From assembly GCA_018398995.1 (NCBI GenBank), contig CP073759.1, forward strand, positions 1,442,311 to 1,506,310: a stretch of 64,000 bases of DNA, in the 5' to 3' direction. A model generated the notes under the pieces. That model did not search any database and was not told the origin of the DNA. It worked only from the letters and a program-made list of their open reading frames with translations. Below, one piece after another: positions 56,672-64,000 of the stretch (position 1 is its first letter; every line of letters starts with the position of its first letter). Origin of the DNA: Methylophilaceae bacterium. GTDB taxonomy: Bacteria > Pseudomonadota > Gammaproteobacteria > Burkholderiales > Methylophilaceae. Made by a program: the position numbers and the translations under genes.

Positions 56672-58828
56672 CTAACTCGCTAGTTTAGATAAATCCGCAA
56701 CGCGGTTCATGGTTTGGTGCAAGATTGCCAGCAAACCTAAACGATTGGCTTTAAGTGCGGGGTCCTCTGCATTCACCATGACATTATCAAAAAAGTCATC
56801 AACAGGCGCTTTTAGTACGGCTAACGCTTGTAATGAACCAGTGTAATCACCTGCTTCAAATAGTTTATCCGCTTCTGCTTTTGACGTGTTGAGCGCCGCA
56901 GCTAATGCGATTTCAGTTGGCTCTTGTAGTAATGCATTGTCTACTTTAGCTGCAACTTCACCCTCAACCTTACGCAAGATATTACCGACGCGCTTATTGG
57001 CGGCGGCAAGGGCAGGGGCTTCAGGTAAAGTAGCAAATGTTTTTACAGCTGCAAGCCGTTGAGGAATTTCAAGTAATAACGTAGGCGCTAGTGATACGAC
57101 CGCATCTACTTCTTGAACGCTTGCACCTTGGTCTTTTAAATTGACACTTAAACGGTCGAAGCAGAAAGATTTAATCGATGCTAATACTGCTGCATCAGCA
57201 TCAAATGGTTGTAATGCTAGCTTGATTAAATTATCAAATGGCAATGGCAGTTTGGCATCAATCAACATCCGAATGATGCCTAAAGCCTGACGGCGTAGTG
57301 CAAAAGGGTCTTTATCGCCCGTTGGCTTTTCGCCAATACTAAATAAGCCGACCAATGTTTCAAGTTTATCGGCTAATGCAACACAAATACCGACTTTGCT
57401 ACTAGGCAAATCGTCTCCGGCAAAACGCGGTTTGTAATGGTCTTCAATCGCAAAAGCGACATCATCATCCAAGCCTTCATGCTGCGCATAATAACGCCCC
57501 ATAATCCCTTGTAACTCTGGAAATTCATTCACCATATCGGTGATTAAATCAGCTTTTGATAAGCGAGCGGCTTGCGCTACTTTTGCCACCAAACTGGCAT
57601 CACCTAACTGACTGGCGATGGCGTTTGCAATGGCAACCACACGCTGATTGCGTTCACCCTGTGAACCCAATTTGTTGTGATAAACCACTTTATCTAAGTG
57701 CGCAATGCGGCTTTCCAAGGTCTTTTTACGGTCTTGATCAAAAAAGAATTTTGCATCAGCTAAACGCGGGCGCACCACACGCTCATTGCCACCAATCACC
57801 GCACTTGGGTCAGAAGGGTGAATATTGGAAACGATTAAGAATTTGTTGGTGAGCTTGCCCTTGCTATCTAATAATGGGAAGTATTTTTGGTTAGACTTCA
57901 TGGTCAATACCAAACACTCTTGCGGCACTGCCAAAAACGCTGGTTCAAATTGGCCAAGCAACACATTAGGTCGCTCGACTAATGCCGTTACTTCGTCTAA
58001 TAAATCTTCATCTTCAATCGCAGTTAAGCCTTCTTTATCAGCCGCTACTTTTAATTGGGCAGCAATATCGGCCTTGCGTGCTTCAAAGCTGGCAATCACG
58101 CTACCTTCTGTTTTTAGTTGCTGTTCGTAGCTGTCTGCGTCATTGATAGCAATGACCGCTTTGTTTGATTCAAAGCGGTGGCCCGTTGTTGTGTTGCCAG
58201 CGTTTAAGCCTAAGATGCTGACAGGCACAATATCGCTACCATGCAACGCCACTAAACCATGCGCAGGACGCACAAAATTGACTGTTTCCCAACCATCATT
58301 GATTTGGTAAGTCATGACCTTTGGAATCGGCAACTTTGCCAAGCTTTCTTCCAAAGCTTTTTGCAAGCCTTCTTGCAAAGTCGCGCCTGTTTGCGTGGCA
58401 TCCAAAAATAGAATATCTGCCTTGCCGTCGTTTTCTTTGCGCAATTTGCTAACATCTTGTGCGGTCGAACCTAGGGCTTCTAATTTTTTCACCAACGCAG
58501 GTGTTGCGTTACCGCTGGCATCCAAACCAACGCTGGCGGGCATAAGTTTTTGCGCGACTTGCTTGTCTGAGGCCTTGGCTGAAACGTTAGTAATATGTGC
58601 TGCTAGTCGACGAGGTGAAGCATATACTGTAATTAATGATAGTTCTGAGGAGCCAACAGCTTCTCTTTTAATGCCATCTGACCTGGAGTCTGCTACCGGT
58701 TTTGCTGATAGCCCTTGATTAAACAATTCCTCGGCAATTACTCTTGCAAAGGACTCACCCAGCCTTCTAAGCGCTTTAGGTGGCAGTTCTTCTAAAAATA
58801 ATTCGACTAATAAGTTTTGCGTGGTCAT
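56672..58828 (-). CDS. glyS: Glycyl-tRNA synthetase beta subunit, 718 aa
   Basis: MTTQNLLVELFLEELPPKAL, LTMKSNQKYFPLLD, NERVVRPRLADAKFFFDQDR, GIMGRYYAQHEGL and KPTGDKDPFALRRQALGIIR are GlyS signatures. Functions as alpha2beta2 with GlyQ. Some 25 residues longer than E. coli GlyS (689); residues ~44-63 (VADSRSDGIKREAVGSSELS) look like an in-frame insertion before the conserved ASPRRLAAHI. Confidence 0.97.
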   Translation of the reverse strand: MTTQNLLVELFLEELPPKALRRLGESFARVIAEELFNQGLSAKPVADSRSDGIKREAVGSSELSLITVYASPRRLAAHITNVSAKASDKQVAQKLMPASVGLDASGNATPALVKKLEALGSTAQDVSKLRKENDGKADILFLDATQTGATLQEGLQKALEESLAKLPIPKVMTYQINDGWETVNFVRPAHGLVALHGSDIVPVSILGLNAGNTTTGHRFESNKAVIAINDADSYEQQLKTEGSVIASFEARKADIAAQLKVAADKEGLTAIEDEDLLDEVTALVERPNVLLGQFEPAFLAVPQECLVLTMKSNQKYFPLLDSKGKLTNKFLIVSNIHPSDPSAVIGGNERVVRPRLADAKFFFDQDRKKTLESRIAHLDKVVYHNKLGSQGERNQRVVAIANAIASQLGDASLVAKVAQAARLSKADLITDMVNEFPELQGIMGRYYAQHEGLDDDVAFAIEDHYKPRFAGDDLPSSKVGICVALADKLETLVGLFSIGEKPTGDKDPFALRRQALGIIRMLIDAKLPLPFDNLIKLALQPFDADAAVLASIKSFCFDRLSVNLKDQGASVQEVDAVVSLAPTLLLEIPQRLAAVKTFATLPEAPALAAANKRVGNILRKVEGEVAAKVDNALLQEPTEIALAAALNTSKAEADKLFEAGDYTGSLQALAVLKAPVDDFFDNVMVNAEDPALKANRLGLLAILHQTMNRVADLSKLAS

Positions 58829-58851
58829 TTAGTTTCCATATATTTACTACT

Positions 58852-58932
58852 GTCATTCCGTGCTCGACACGGAATCCAGTGTCTTTAGTTTTGTCTTTAA
58901 AGTCGCTAGATTCCGACTTTCGTCGGAATGAC
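58852..58932. repeat. REP-like palindromic repeat between glyQ and glyS
   Basis: Begins GTCATTCCGTGCTCGACACG and ends GACTTTCGTCGGAATGAC. The outer GTCATTCCG and CGGAATGAC are inverted, and each half folds on itself (CGTGCTCGACACG; CCGACTTTCGTCGG). This is the style of dispersed palindromic repeats common in proteobacterial intergenic regions; it just precedes the glyQ stop. Confidence 0.8.
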
Positions 58933-58934
58933 GA

Positions 58935-59855
58935 TTATGCCGCTTGTTTTTTCTTTATCTCTGTCAACACTTCATCTGCCCAAGCTTTAGGCGCCATCGG
59001 GAAGCCCAAACGCGCACGGCTATCTAAATAACTCGCAGCAACGCTTCGTGCTAAGTTACGAATGCGGCCAATGTAAGCGGCGCGTTCCGTTACAGAAATT
59101 GCACCACGTGCATCCAATAAATTAAAGGTATGCGCTGCTTTTAATACTTGCTCATAAGCGGGAAGTGCTAGTTTTTCTGTCATTAAATGTTGCGCTTGTT
59201 TCTCATGCGCATTAAAGGCAACTAGCAAAAATTCAACATCAGAATGCTCAAAGTTGTAGGCAGATTGTTCTTTTTCATTTTGTAAAAATACATCGCCATA
59301 TTTCACGCCAGGTGAATATTCCAAATCATATACATTTTCTACGCCTTGCAAATACATCGCTAAACGCTCTAAACCATAAGTGATTTCACCGGTGATGGGC
59401 TTGCAGTTAATCCCGCCCACTTGCTGAAAATAGGTAAATTGCGTCACTTCCATGCCATTGAGCCATACTTCCCAGCCCAAGCCCCAGGCGCCTAAGGTTG
59501 GATTTTCCCAATCATCTTCTACAAAGCGCACATCATTTTGTTTTAAGTCAAAGCCAAGCGCTTCTAACGAACCTAAATATAAGTCCATGATGTTTGCTGG
59601 TGCTGGTTTTAGTACCACTTGAAATTGATAATAATGTTGTAAACGGTTTGGGTTTTCGCCATAACGACCATCATTTGGGCGGCGGCTTGGTTGCACATAA
59701 GCGGCTTTCCAAGGCTCTGGGCCTAATGCACGTAAGAAAGTCGCGGTGTGGCTAGTGCCAGCGCCCACTTCCATATCGTAAGGTTGTAACAAGGTGCAAC
59801 CTTGTTTATCCCAATAATCTTGGAGTTTTAAAATGATTTGTTGAAAGGTTAACAT
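58935..59855 (-). CDS. glyQ: Glycyl-tRNA synthetase alpha subunit, 306 aa
   Basis: [60 protein letters not shown] and [15 protein letters not shown]-type motif ([10 protein letters not shown]). Catalytic subunit of the glycine enzyme. ATG 59855 matches family N-termini; the longer frame to 59951 runs into lnt. Confidence 0.98.
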   Translation of the reverse strand: MLTFQQIILKLQDYWDKQGCTLLQPYDMEVGAGTSHTATFLRALGPEPWKAAYVQPSRRPNDGRYGENPNRLQHYYQFQVVLKPAPANIMDLYLGSLEALGFDLKQNDVRFVEDDWENPTLGAWGLGWEVWLNGMEVTQFTYFQQVGGINCKPITGEITYGLERLAMYLQGVENVYDLEYSPGVKYGDVFLQNEKEQSAYNFEHSDVEFLLVAFNAHEKQAQHLMTEKLALPAYEQVLKAAHTFNLLDARGAISVTERAAYIGRIRNLARSVAASYLDSRARLGFPMAPKAWADEVLTEIKKKQAA

Positions 59856-59887
59856 CTGAATGCTTTTGAAATTGCAAAGGATTGATT

Positions 59888-61372
59888 TTACTGTTTTTTG
59901 CGACTTATCACAAAGGCAATTGCACCAAAGCTGAAGATAATAAATGGCCAATTACCCCAAAGCACATAAGGCGTTGTACCTGAATAGCCTTGCGCAATCA
60001 CATTGAGCGTAGTGGTTGTGTCGTGTGGGGCATGCGCAATCACATAGCCATGCTGGTCAATTGCGGCGGTTGCTCCCGTATTGGTCGAACGCAGCATCAT
60101 GCGGCCAGTTTCTAATGCGCGTGCTTGAGAAAATTGCATGTGTTGATCAGCCGCATAGGACTGCCCATACCACGCATCGTTGCTGATATTTACTAATAGG
60201 GTGGCTTCTGGCAATTGGCGAATGATTTCTTCACCAAATACATCTTCATAACAAATATTAACGGCGACTTTTTGCTTGTTTAATAACATGGGTGTTTGAT
60301 GTGCGCCACCTCGCGACAAATCGCTGAGCGGCATGTTGAGCCAATCACGGTATATCCAGCCAAGCATATGTTTTAATGGAATAAACTCGCCAAAAGGTAC
60401 TAAGTGATTTTTGCTGTAGCTTTGGGTTGGTGCAGTGCCGATACTGAATGCACTATTAAAGTATTCTTGTGTATCTCGATTATAATCAACCATACCCACA
60501 ATAATATTGCTATTGAGCTGTTTGGCATGTGCGCTTAATGTCTCTTTAACGCGAGGGTCGAGTTGGCTCGCAATCACTGGTAAAGCTGTTTCTGGCAACA
60601 CAATTAAATCGGCTTGGCTACTTTTCGTCATGGCAATATATTGAGCGATGGTTTGTTCTGCCGAATCTGGCGACCATTTAATGGCTTGCGGAATATTGCC
60701 TTGAATAAGGCTTACGCTCAATGGTTCACCAATTGGTGATGACCATGGCACGACTTTTATTATGCCACCGATTGCAATTAGCAGTGTGATTGCTGTGATG
60801 ACGTTTCGGCGCCACACGAAGTTAATTGCTTGATGTTGATTCGCAAACCAAATGGCAATACAAGCTGCAATAGCAACTGTTATCGTTGATACACCATAGA
60901 CGCCAATAATCGGCATATAACCGGCTAATGGACTATATGGTGTTTGGCTGTAACCGATTGTGAGCCAAGGAAAGCCGGTAAAAATCCAGCCGCGCACCCA
61001 GTCAGATAATCCCCATAGGATGGCAGTGCTCACACTTAAATAACCGATGCGTTTGCTCAAATAGCCAACTAGGGCGGGAAACAAAGCCATAAATGCACAT
61101 AAACAAAAAGTACAAAAACCTGCAAACCACCAAGGCATTCCACCAAAATCATGCAGGCTGATATAAATCCAATAAATACCAACCGTATATAACCCCAGTC
61201 CAAATTGGAAACCAAGCATTAAAGCCGATTTTGCTGATGGCGCTTTTGTCCATAAGTAAATGATACCGATAAGTGCAACAATGGTTGCCGGAAAAAGGTA
61301 AAAAGGCGCATAACCGAGCACTGCAAGCGCACCAAGAGAAAAAGCCAATAAAGGTTGAAGTTGTTTATGCAT
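59888..61372 (-). CDS. lnt: Apolipoprotein N-acyltransferase, 494 aa
   Basis: About seven N-terminal membrane segments, then a nitrilase domain: catalytic Glu in [10 protein letters not shown], Lys in [15 protein letters not shown], Cys in [13 protein letters not shown]-acylates outer-membrane lipoproteins. ATG 61372 (MHKQLQPLL) gives normal length; the frame upstream to 61483 has no typical features. Upstream of glyQ by 32 bp. Confidence 0.97.
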   Translation of the reverse strand: MHKQLQPLLAFSLGALAVLGYAPFYLFPATIVALIGIIYLWTKAPSAKSALMLGFQFGLGLYTVGIYWIYISLHDFGGMPWWFAGFCTFCLCAFMALFPALVGYLSKRIGYLSVSTAILWGLSDWVRGWIFTGFPWLTIGYSQTPYSPLAGYMPIIGVYGVSTITVAIAACIAIWFANQHQAINFVWRRNVITAITLLIAIGGIIKVVPWSSPIGEPLSVSLIQGNIPQAIKWSPDSAEQTIAQYIAMTKSSQADLIVLPETALPVIASQLDPRVKETLSAHAKQLNSNIIVGMVDYNRDTQEYFNSAFSIGTAPTQSYSKNHLVPFGEFIPLKHMLGWIYRDWLNMPLSDLSRGGAHQTPMLLNKQKVAVNICYEDVFGEEIIRQLPEATLLVNISNDAWYGQSYAADQHMQFSQARALETGRMMLRSTNTGATAAIDQHGYVIAHAPHDTTTTLNVIAQGYSGTTPYVLWGNWPFIIFSFGAIAFVISRKKQ

Positions 61373-61539
61373 AGATGTTGATGATGGTTGATGAATGCTT
61401 AGCTTACACAGTATAAGTGAAACCGGCAGAATGTTAAAAAAGTTAATGAAGTTGCGACTGGGTCTATCTTTCTTGACATTCATTTAATGACAGTAGACTA
61501 TTGCGCTGCAGTCTACAACTAAATAGAGAGGGTAAAAAA

Positions 61540-61965
61540 ATGAGTATGTGTTCAGAGTTTAAACAATTTGCACTTAAAGGCAATGTAATGGATTTAGCCG
61601 TTGGTGTGATAATTGGGGCAGCATTTGGTAAGATTGTTGATTCGATGGTTCAAGATATTATGATGCCTATTGTGGGTAGTATTGTTGGCAACCTAGATTT
61701 CGCGAATATGTATATTGTTTTAGGTGATATGCCAGCAGGCTTGGCCAATAATTTGGCGGCATTAAAAGAAGCCGGCGTACCTGTATTAGCTTACGGTAGT
61801 TTTATTACAGTTGCGATTAACTTTATCATTTTGGCCTTTATCATTTTTCAAATGGTACGGGTGATGAACCAATTGAAAAAAGCTGAGCCAGCACCAGCGG
61901 CAGCAGCGCCGGCAGAAGATATCGTGTTGCTGACAGAAATACGTGATGCACTAAAGAAAAAATAA
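61540..61965 (+). CDS. mscL: Large-conductance mechanosensitive channel, 141 aa
   Basis: [28 protein letters not shown] (TM1 gate), second membrane segment [20 protein letters not shown] and C-terminal [16 protein letters not shown] helix. Releases solutes during osmotic downshock. Start ATG 61540 preceded by GAGAGGG; the upstream frame to 61501 is not conserved. Confidence 0.98.
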   Translation: MSMCSEFKQFALKGNVMDLAVGVIIGAAFGKIVDSMVQDIMMPIVGSIVGNLDFANMYIVLGDMPAGLANNLAALKEAGVPVLAYGSFITVAINFIILAFIIFQMVRVMNQLKKAEPAPAAAAPAEDIVLLTEIRDALKKK

Positions 61966-61992
61966 GCGCCATTAGATCAATAAAATAAGTAA

Positions 61993-62023
61993 TAAAAAAG
62001 GGCGATTTACTCGCCCTTTATTG
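61993..62023. terminator. Intrinsic terminator after mscL (bidirectional)
   Basis: Stem AAAGGGCGA (61997-62005) with TCGCCCTTT (62011-62019), A-run before and TTTATT after. Serves both mscL and the converging lipoprotein gene. Confidence 0.9.
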
Positions 62024-62051
62024 TCACTTTCAAACATTTTAGTATGAGATT

Positions 62052-62477
62052 TTATTTGGGTAATTCATACGTACGTTCGGGGTCTTTAGTTGTTTCAGAA
62101 CCATCATTATTCAAAAAAACAACCTGTACGACTTTGTCATCAATAAAGTCTAGTTCTGTTGTTTGGTAATAAACACCATTTTCATCTGTATTAATGTTGT
62201 GGTAATGCCAAATAGAAGCCACAATACGATTAGTCCCTTTAATCTTCACATCATCTGCTTTAGCCGGCTCGCCTAATTGCGCCACAATTGCTTTTTTATC
62301 AAGCAATTCAATCGCATCAACGAATGCGCGCTCTTCTGTTGGCAATGTCTTAACAACAGCCGATTCACTAGTAACACTTGTTGGAGAATCTGTCTGCGCT
62401 GAATCGGATGGCTTGGTGTTAACTGATGAGCAAGCTGTGCAAAAAGCCAATAAAGCAAGTACTGTTAATCGTTTCAT
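62052..62477 (-). CDS. Hypothetical lipoprotein, 141 aa
   Basis: Lipobox LLAFCTACSSV at residues ~9-19; Ser/Thr-rich linker, then a small domain with LLDKKAIVAQLGEPAKADDV, IWHYHNINTDENGVYYQTTE-LDF and VVQVVFLNN, the layout of SmpA/OmlA-like or similar envelope lipoproteins. No specific family recognised. Same strand as corC, 41 bp downstream. Confidence 0.75.
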   Translation of the reverse strand: MKRLTVLALLAFCTACSSVNTKPSDSAQTDSPTSVTSESAVVKTLPTEERAFVDAIELLDKKAIVAQLGEPAKADDVKIKGTNRIVASIWHYHNINTDENGVYYQTTELDFIDDKVVQVVFLNNDGSETTKDPERTYELPK

Positions 62478-62518
62478 ATTGGTTACTCCAAAAATAGTAA
62501 AACTAAGAGTTAGGTGGT

Positions 62519-63385
62519 TTAAATTGGTTCAACCAAATCAGCAGTATCTGGTAATATTTCAACCAAAATTGCGTGTAAACGTCGACTATCAGCCCGAACA
62601 ATTGTAACGCTTAAATTATCAATCACAATATGGTCGCCACGTTTTGGCATATGGCCAAACTTATTCACCACTAAACCACCAATAGTAGAAAACTCTTCAT
62701 CACTAAACGTGGTGCCCATTGTCTCGTTAAAAACAGCAATTTCTGTGAGCGCTTTTACACGATAATGCTTTGCAGATTGCTGAATAATATTGTCCTCATC
62801 TTCATCATAGTCATACTCATCTTCAATATCACCCACAATTTGTTCCAGCACATCTTCAATCGTTACCATGCCGGCCACACCGCCATATTCGTCCACCACC
62901 ATCGCAATATGATTACGGTTGCTTCTAAACTCTTTGAGCAGCACATTTAAACGCTTAGATTCTGGGATAAAAACAGCAGGACGAAGCATATCGCGCACTT
63001 CAAAATCTTCACCTGCATAATAACGGAGTAAATCTTTAGCGAGTAAGATGCCAATCACATCATTTTTATCATCTTCAATCACAGGAAAACGACTATGTGC
63101 TGTTTCAATCACATATGGAATAAAAGTCTCTGGCGAATCGGTGATATCAATTACATCCATTTGCGATCGCGGAATCATAATATCCCGCACTTGCATTTCG
63201 CTCACTTGTAACACACCCTCTATCATCGCAAGCGAGTCACCATCCATTAAATGATTTTCGTAAGCACTGTGCAGGAGTTCCACAAGTTGCTCGCGGTCTT
63301 CTGGTTCGCGAAGTAAAAAGTGACTTAAACGTTCTAATAAACTTGGTTTGTTACTTGTTTCCGAGTCGGAAGCCATGCAGGGCAC
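62519..63385 (-). CDS. corC: CorC/HlyC-family CBS-domain transporter-associated protein, 288 aa
   Basis: Two CBS domains (~70-185; IMIPRSQMDVIDITDSPETF, FRSNRNHIAMVVDEYGGVAG) and C-terminal CorC_HlyC domain (YRVKALTEIAVFNETMGTTF, STIGGLVVNKFGHMPKRGD). Linked to Mg/Co efflux. Start could be the ATG 9 bases downstream (MASDSETS). Follows ybeY by 1 bp, standard ybeY-corC-lnt order but with lnt separated here by mscL and a lipoprotein gene. Confidence 0.95.
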   Translation of the reverse strand: MPCMASDSETSNKPSLLERLSHFLLREPEDREQLVELLHSAYENHLMDGDSLAMIEGVLQVSEMQVRDIMIPRSQMDVIDITDSPETFIPYVIETAHSRFPVIEDDKNDVIGILLAKDLLRYYAGEDFEVRDMLRPAVFIPESKRLNVLLKEFRSNRNHIAMVVDEYGGVAGMVTIEDVLEQIVGDIEDEYDYDEDEDNIIQQSAKHYRVKALTEIAVFNETMGTTFSDEEFSTIGGLVVNKFGHMPKRGDHIVIDNLSVTIVRADSRRLHAILVEILPDTADLVEPI

Positions 63386-63386
63386 C

Positions 63387-63836
63387 CTATGTAATGAGAT
63401 AAGGGTTAGGATACCCCAATTGCATCAATGTTGTCACCTCAATAGACTCCATTAATGCCGCTTGCGCCTCAATTTCGTGATCATAACCATGCAAATGTAA
63501 AACACCATGCACGGTTAAGTGCGCATAATGCGCTTCAATTTTTTTGTTTTGCGCATTTGCCTCAGCTTCAACCACAGGCGCACAAATAATAATATCGCCC
63601 ATTAAATGCGGCTCTTCTGCCAATGGAAACGTCAATACATTGGTTGCATAATCTTTACCGCGATAGGCAAGATTAAGTGCACGCCCCTCTAGCGCATCAA
63701 CAATACGAATAGTCACTTCAGTATCTACGCGCAATGCTGCTTTTGCCCACTTTCTAAATTGCGATGACGTGGGGATATTGCTTTGTTCGCTAGCAATTTG
63801 TAGATTAAATTGAATACTTGGCATGGGTGTTGACAT
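63387..63836 (-). CDS. ybeY: Endoribonuclease YbeY, 149 aa
   Basis: Zinc motif TVHGVLHLHGYDHEIEAQAA and LNLAYRGKDYATNVLTFP. Acts in 16S rRNA 3' processing and ribosome quality control. ATG 63836 preferred; the listed upstream frame to 63884 adds residues unlike the family. The next gene upstream (often phoH) is not recognisable in the last 160 bp of the window. Confidence 0.94.
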   Translation of the reverse strand: MSTPMPSIQFNLQIASEQSNIPTSSQFRKWAKAALRVDTEVTIRIVDALEGRALNLAYRGKDYATNVLTFPLAEEPHLMGDIIICAPVVEAEANAQNKKIEAHYAHLTVHGVLHLHGYDHEIEAQAALMESIEVTTLMQLGYPNPYLIT

Positions 63837-64000
63837 TATATAATCAAACGCGTCGTTGATTAAACTTTTCAATATGCTGCTCAATATGAGTTACACCTTA
63901 AAACAGGGTAACGTGAGGCAATGAATAGATGAAACATACATTCTCTGATAGCCAATAGTGTCACGCGAAAACGTAATTTATCTTCAGCTTGATTTCCGCA

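Noticed and set aside
63840-64000. End of a phoH gene upstream of ybeY
   Set aside because: The minus-strand frame open to the window edge does not resemble the PhoH C-terminus.
1-64000. CRISPR arrays or prophage
   Set aside because: No array of short spaced repeats and no phage structural or lysis genes; the only tandem array is the coding adhesin repeat.

Overview
The window is 64 kb of an AT-rich betaproteobacterial chromosome. The core gene neighbourhoods (recA-recX-alaS-lysC; rsfS-rlmH with panBCD, folK and pcnB; lnt-glyQ-glyS-gmhB-plsC; corC-ybeY), two pqqA genes for the methanol dehydrogenase cofactor PQQ, and the base composition together point to a Methylophilaceae methylotroph (Methylotenera/Methylophilus-like). 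That assignment is inference; the window has no 16S rRNA gene.

Layout. 1-8.8 kb: the 3' end of a giant repetitive surface protein (+) converges on a gene for a triple TPR-GT41 glycosyltransferase (-). The pair looks like an adhesin with its own O-glycosylating enzyme. The third glycosyltransferase module carries two 1-base homopolymer deletions. 8.8-12.8 kb: a nest of IS3-family elements, some broken by others. 12.8-17.9 kb: an LTA-synthase-like phosphotransferase, a frameshifted YcgR flagellar brake, and a NarX/NarL-type histidine kinase/regulator pair. 18.0-20.0 kb: an orphan IS end and a hipBA toxin-antitoxin cassette, bounded by 24-bp direct repeats and headed by three palindromic operators at exact 50-bp spacing. 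20.2-21.5 kb: remnants of flgL, flgK and a GspE/PilB ATPase. 21.6-24.5 kb: HAD phosphatase and the kbl-tdh threonine-degradation operon. 24.9-28.9 kb: two near-identical pqqA genes flanking umuDC and a divergent DnaQ/GIY-YIG nuclease that share a palindromic operator. 29-64 kb: a dense, intact housekeeping region with tRNA-Arg, tRNA-Ser, DNA repair (recA, recX, phrB), translation (alaS, glyQS, rlmH, rsfS, ybeY), cofactor synthesis (panBCD, folK, thiL, mog, cobalamin adenosyltransferase), envelope genes (mlaA, lnt, plsC, pgpA, gmhB, mscL, corC) and small secreted proteins of unknown role.

The contrast is notable. Every frameshift or nonsense change I found lies left of 21.6 kb, in surface, motility, pilus or IS genes. 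The 40 kb to the right has none that I could see. This fits real decay or phase-variable switching of surface functions better than general sequencing error. The strongest candidates for follow-up are the repeat adhesin/GT41 pair, the hipBA cassette, and the umuDC/nuclease locus between duplicated pqqA genes.
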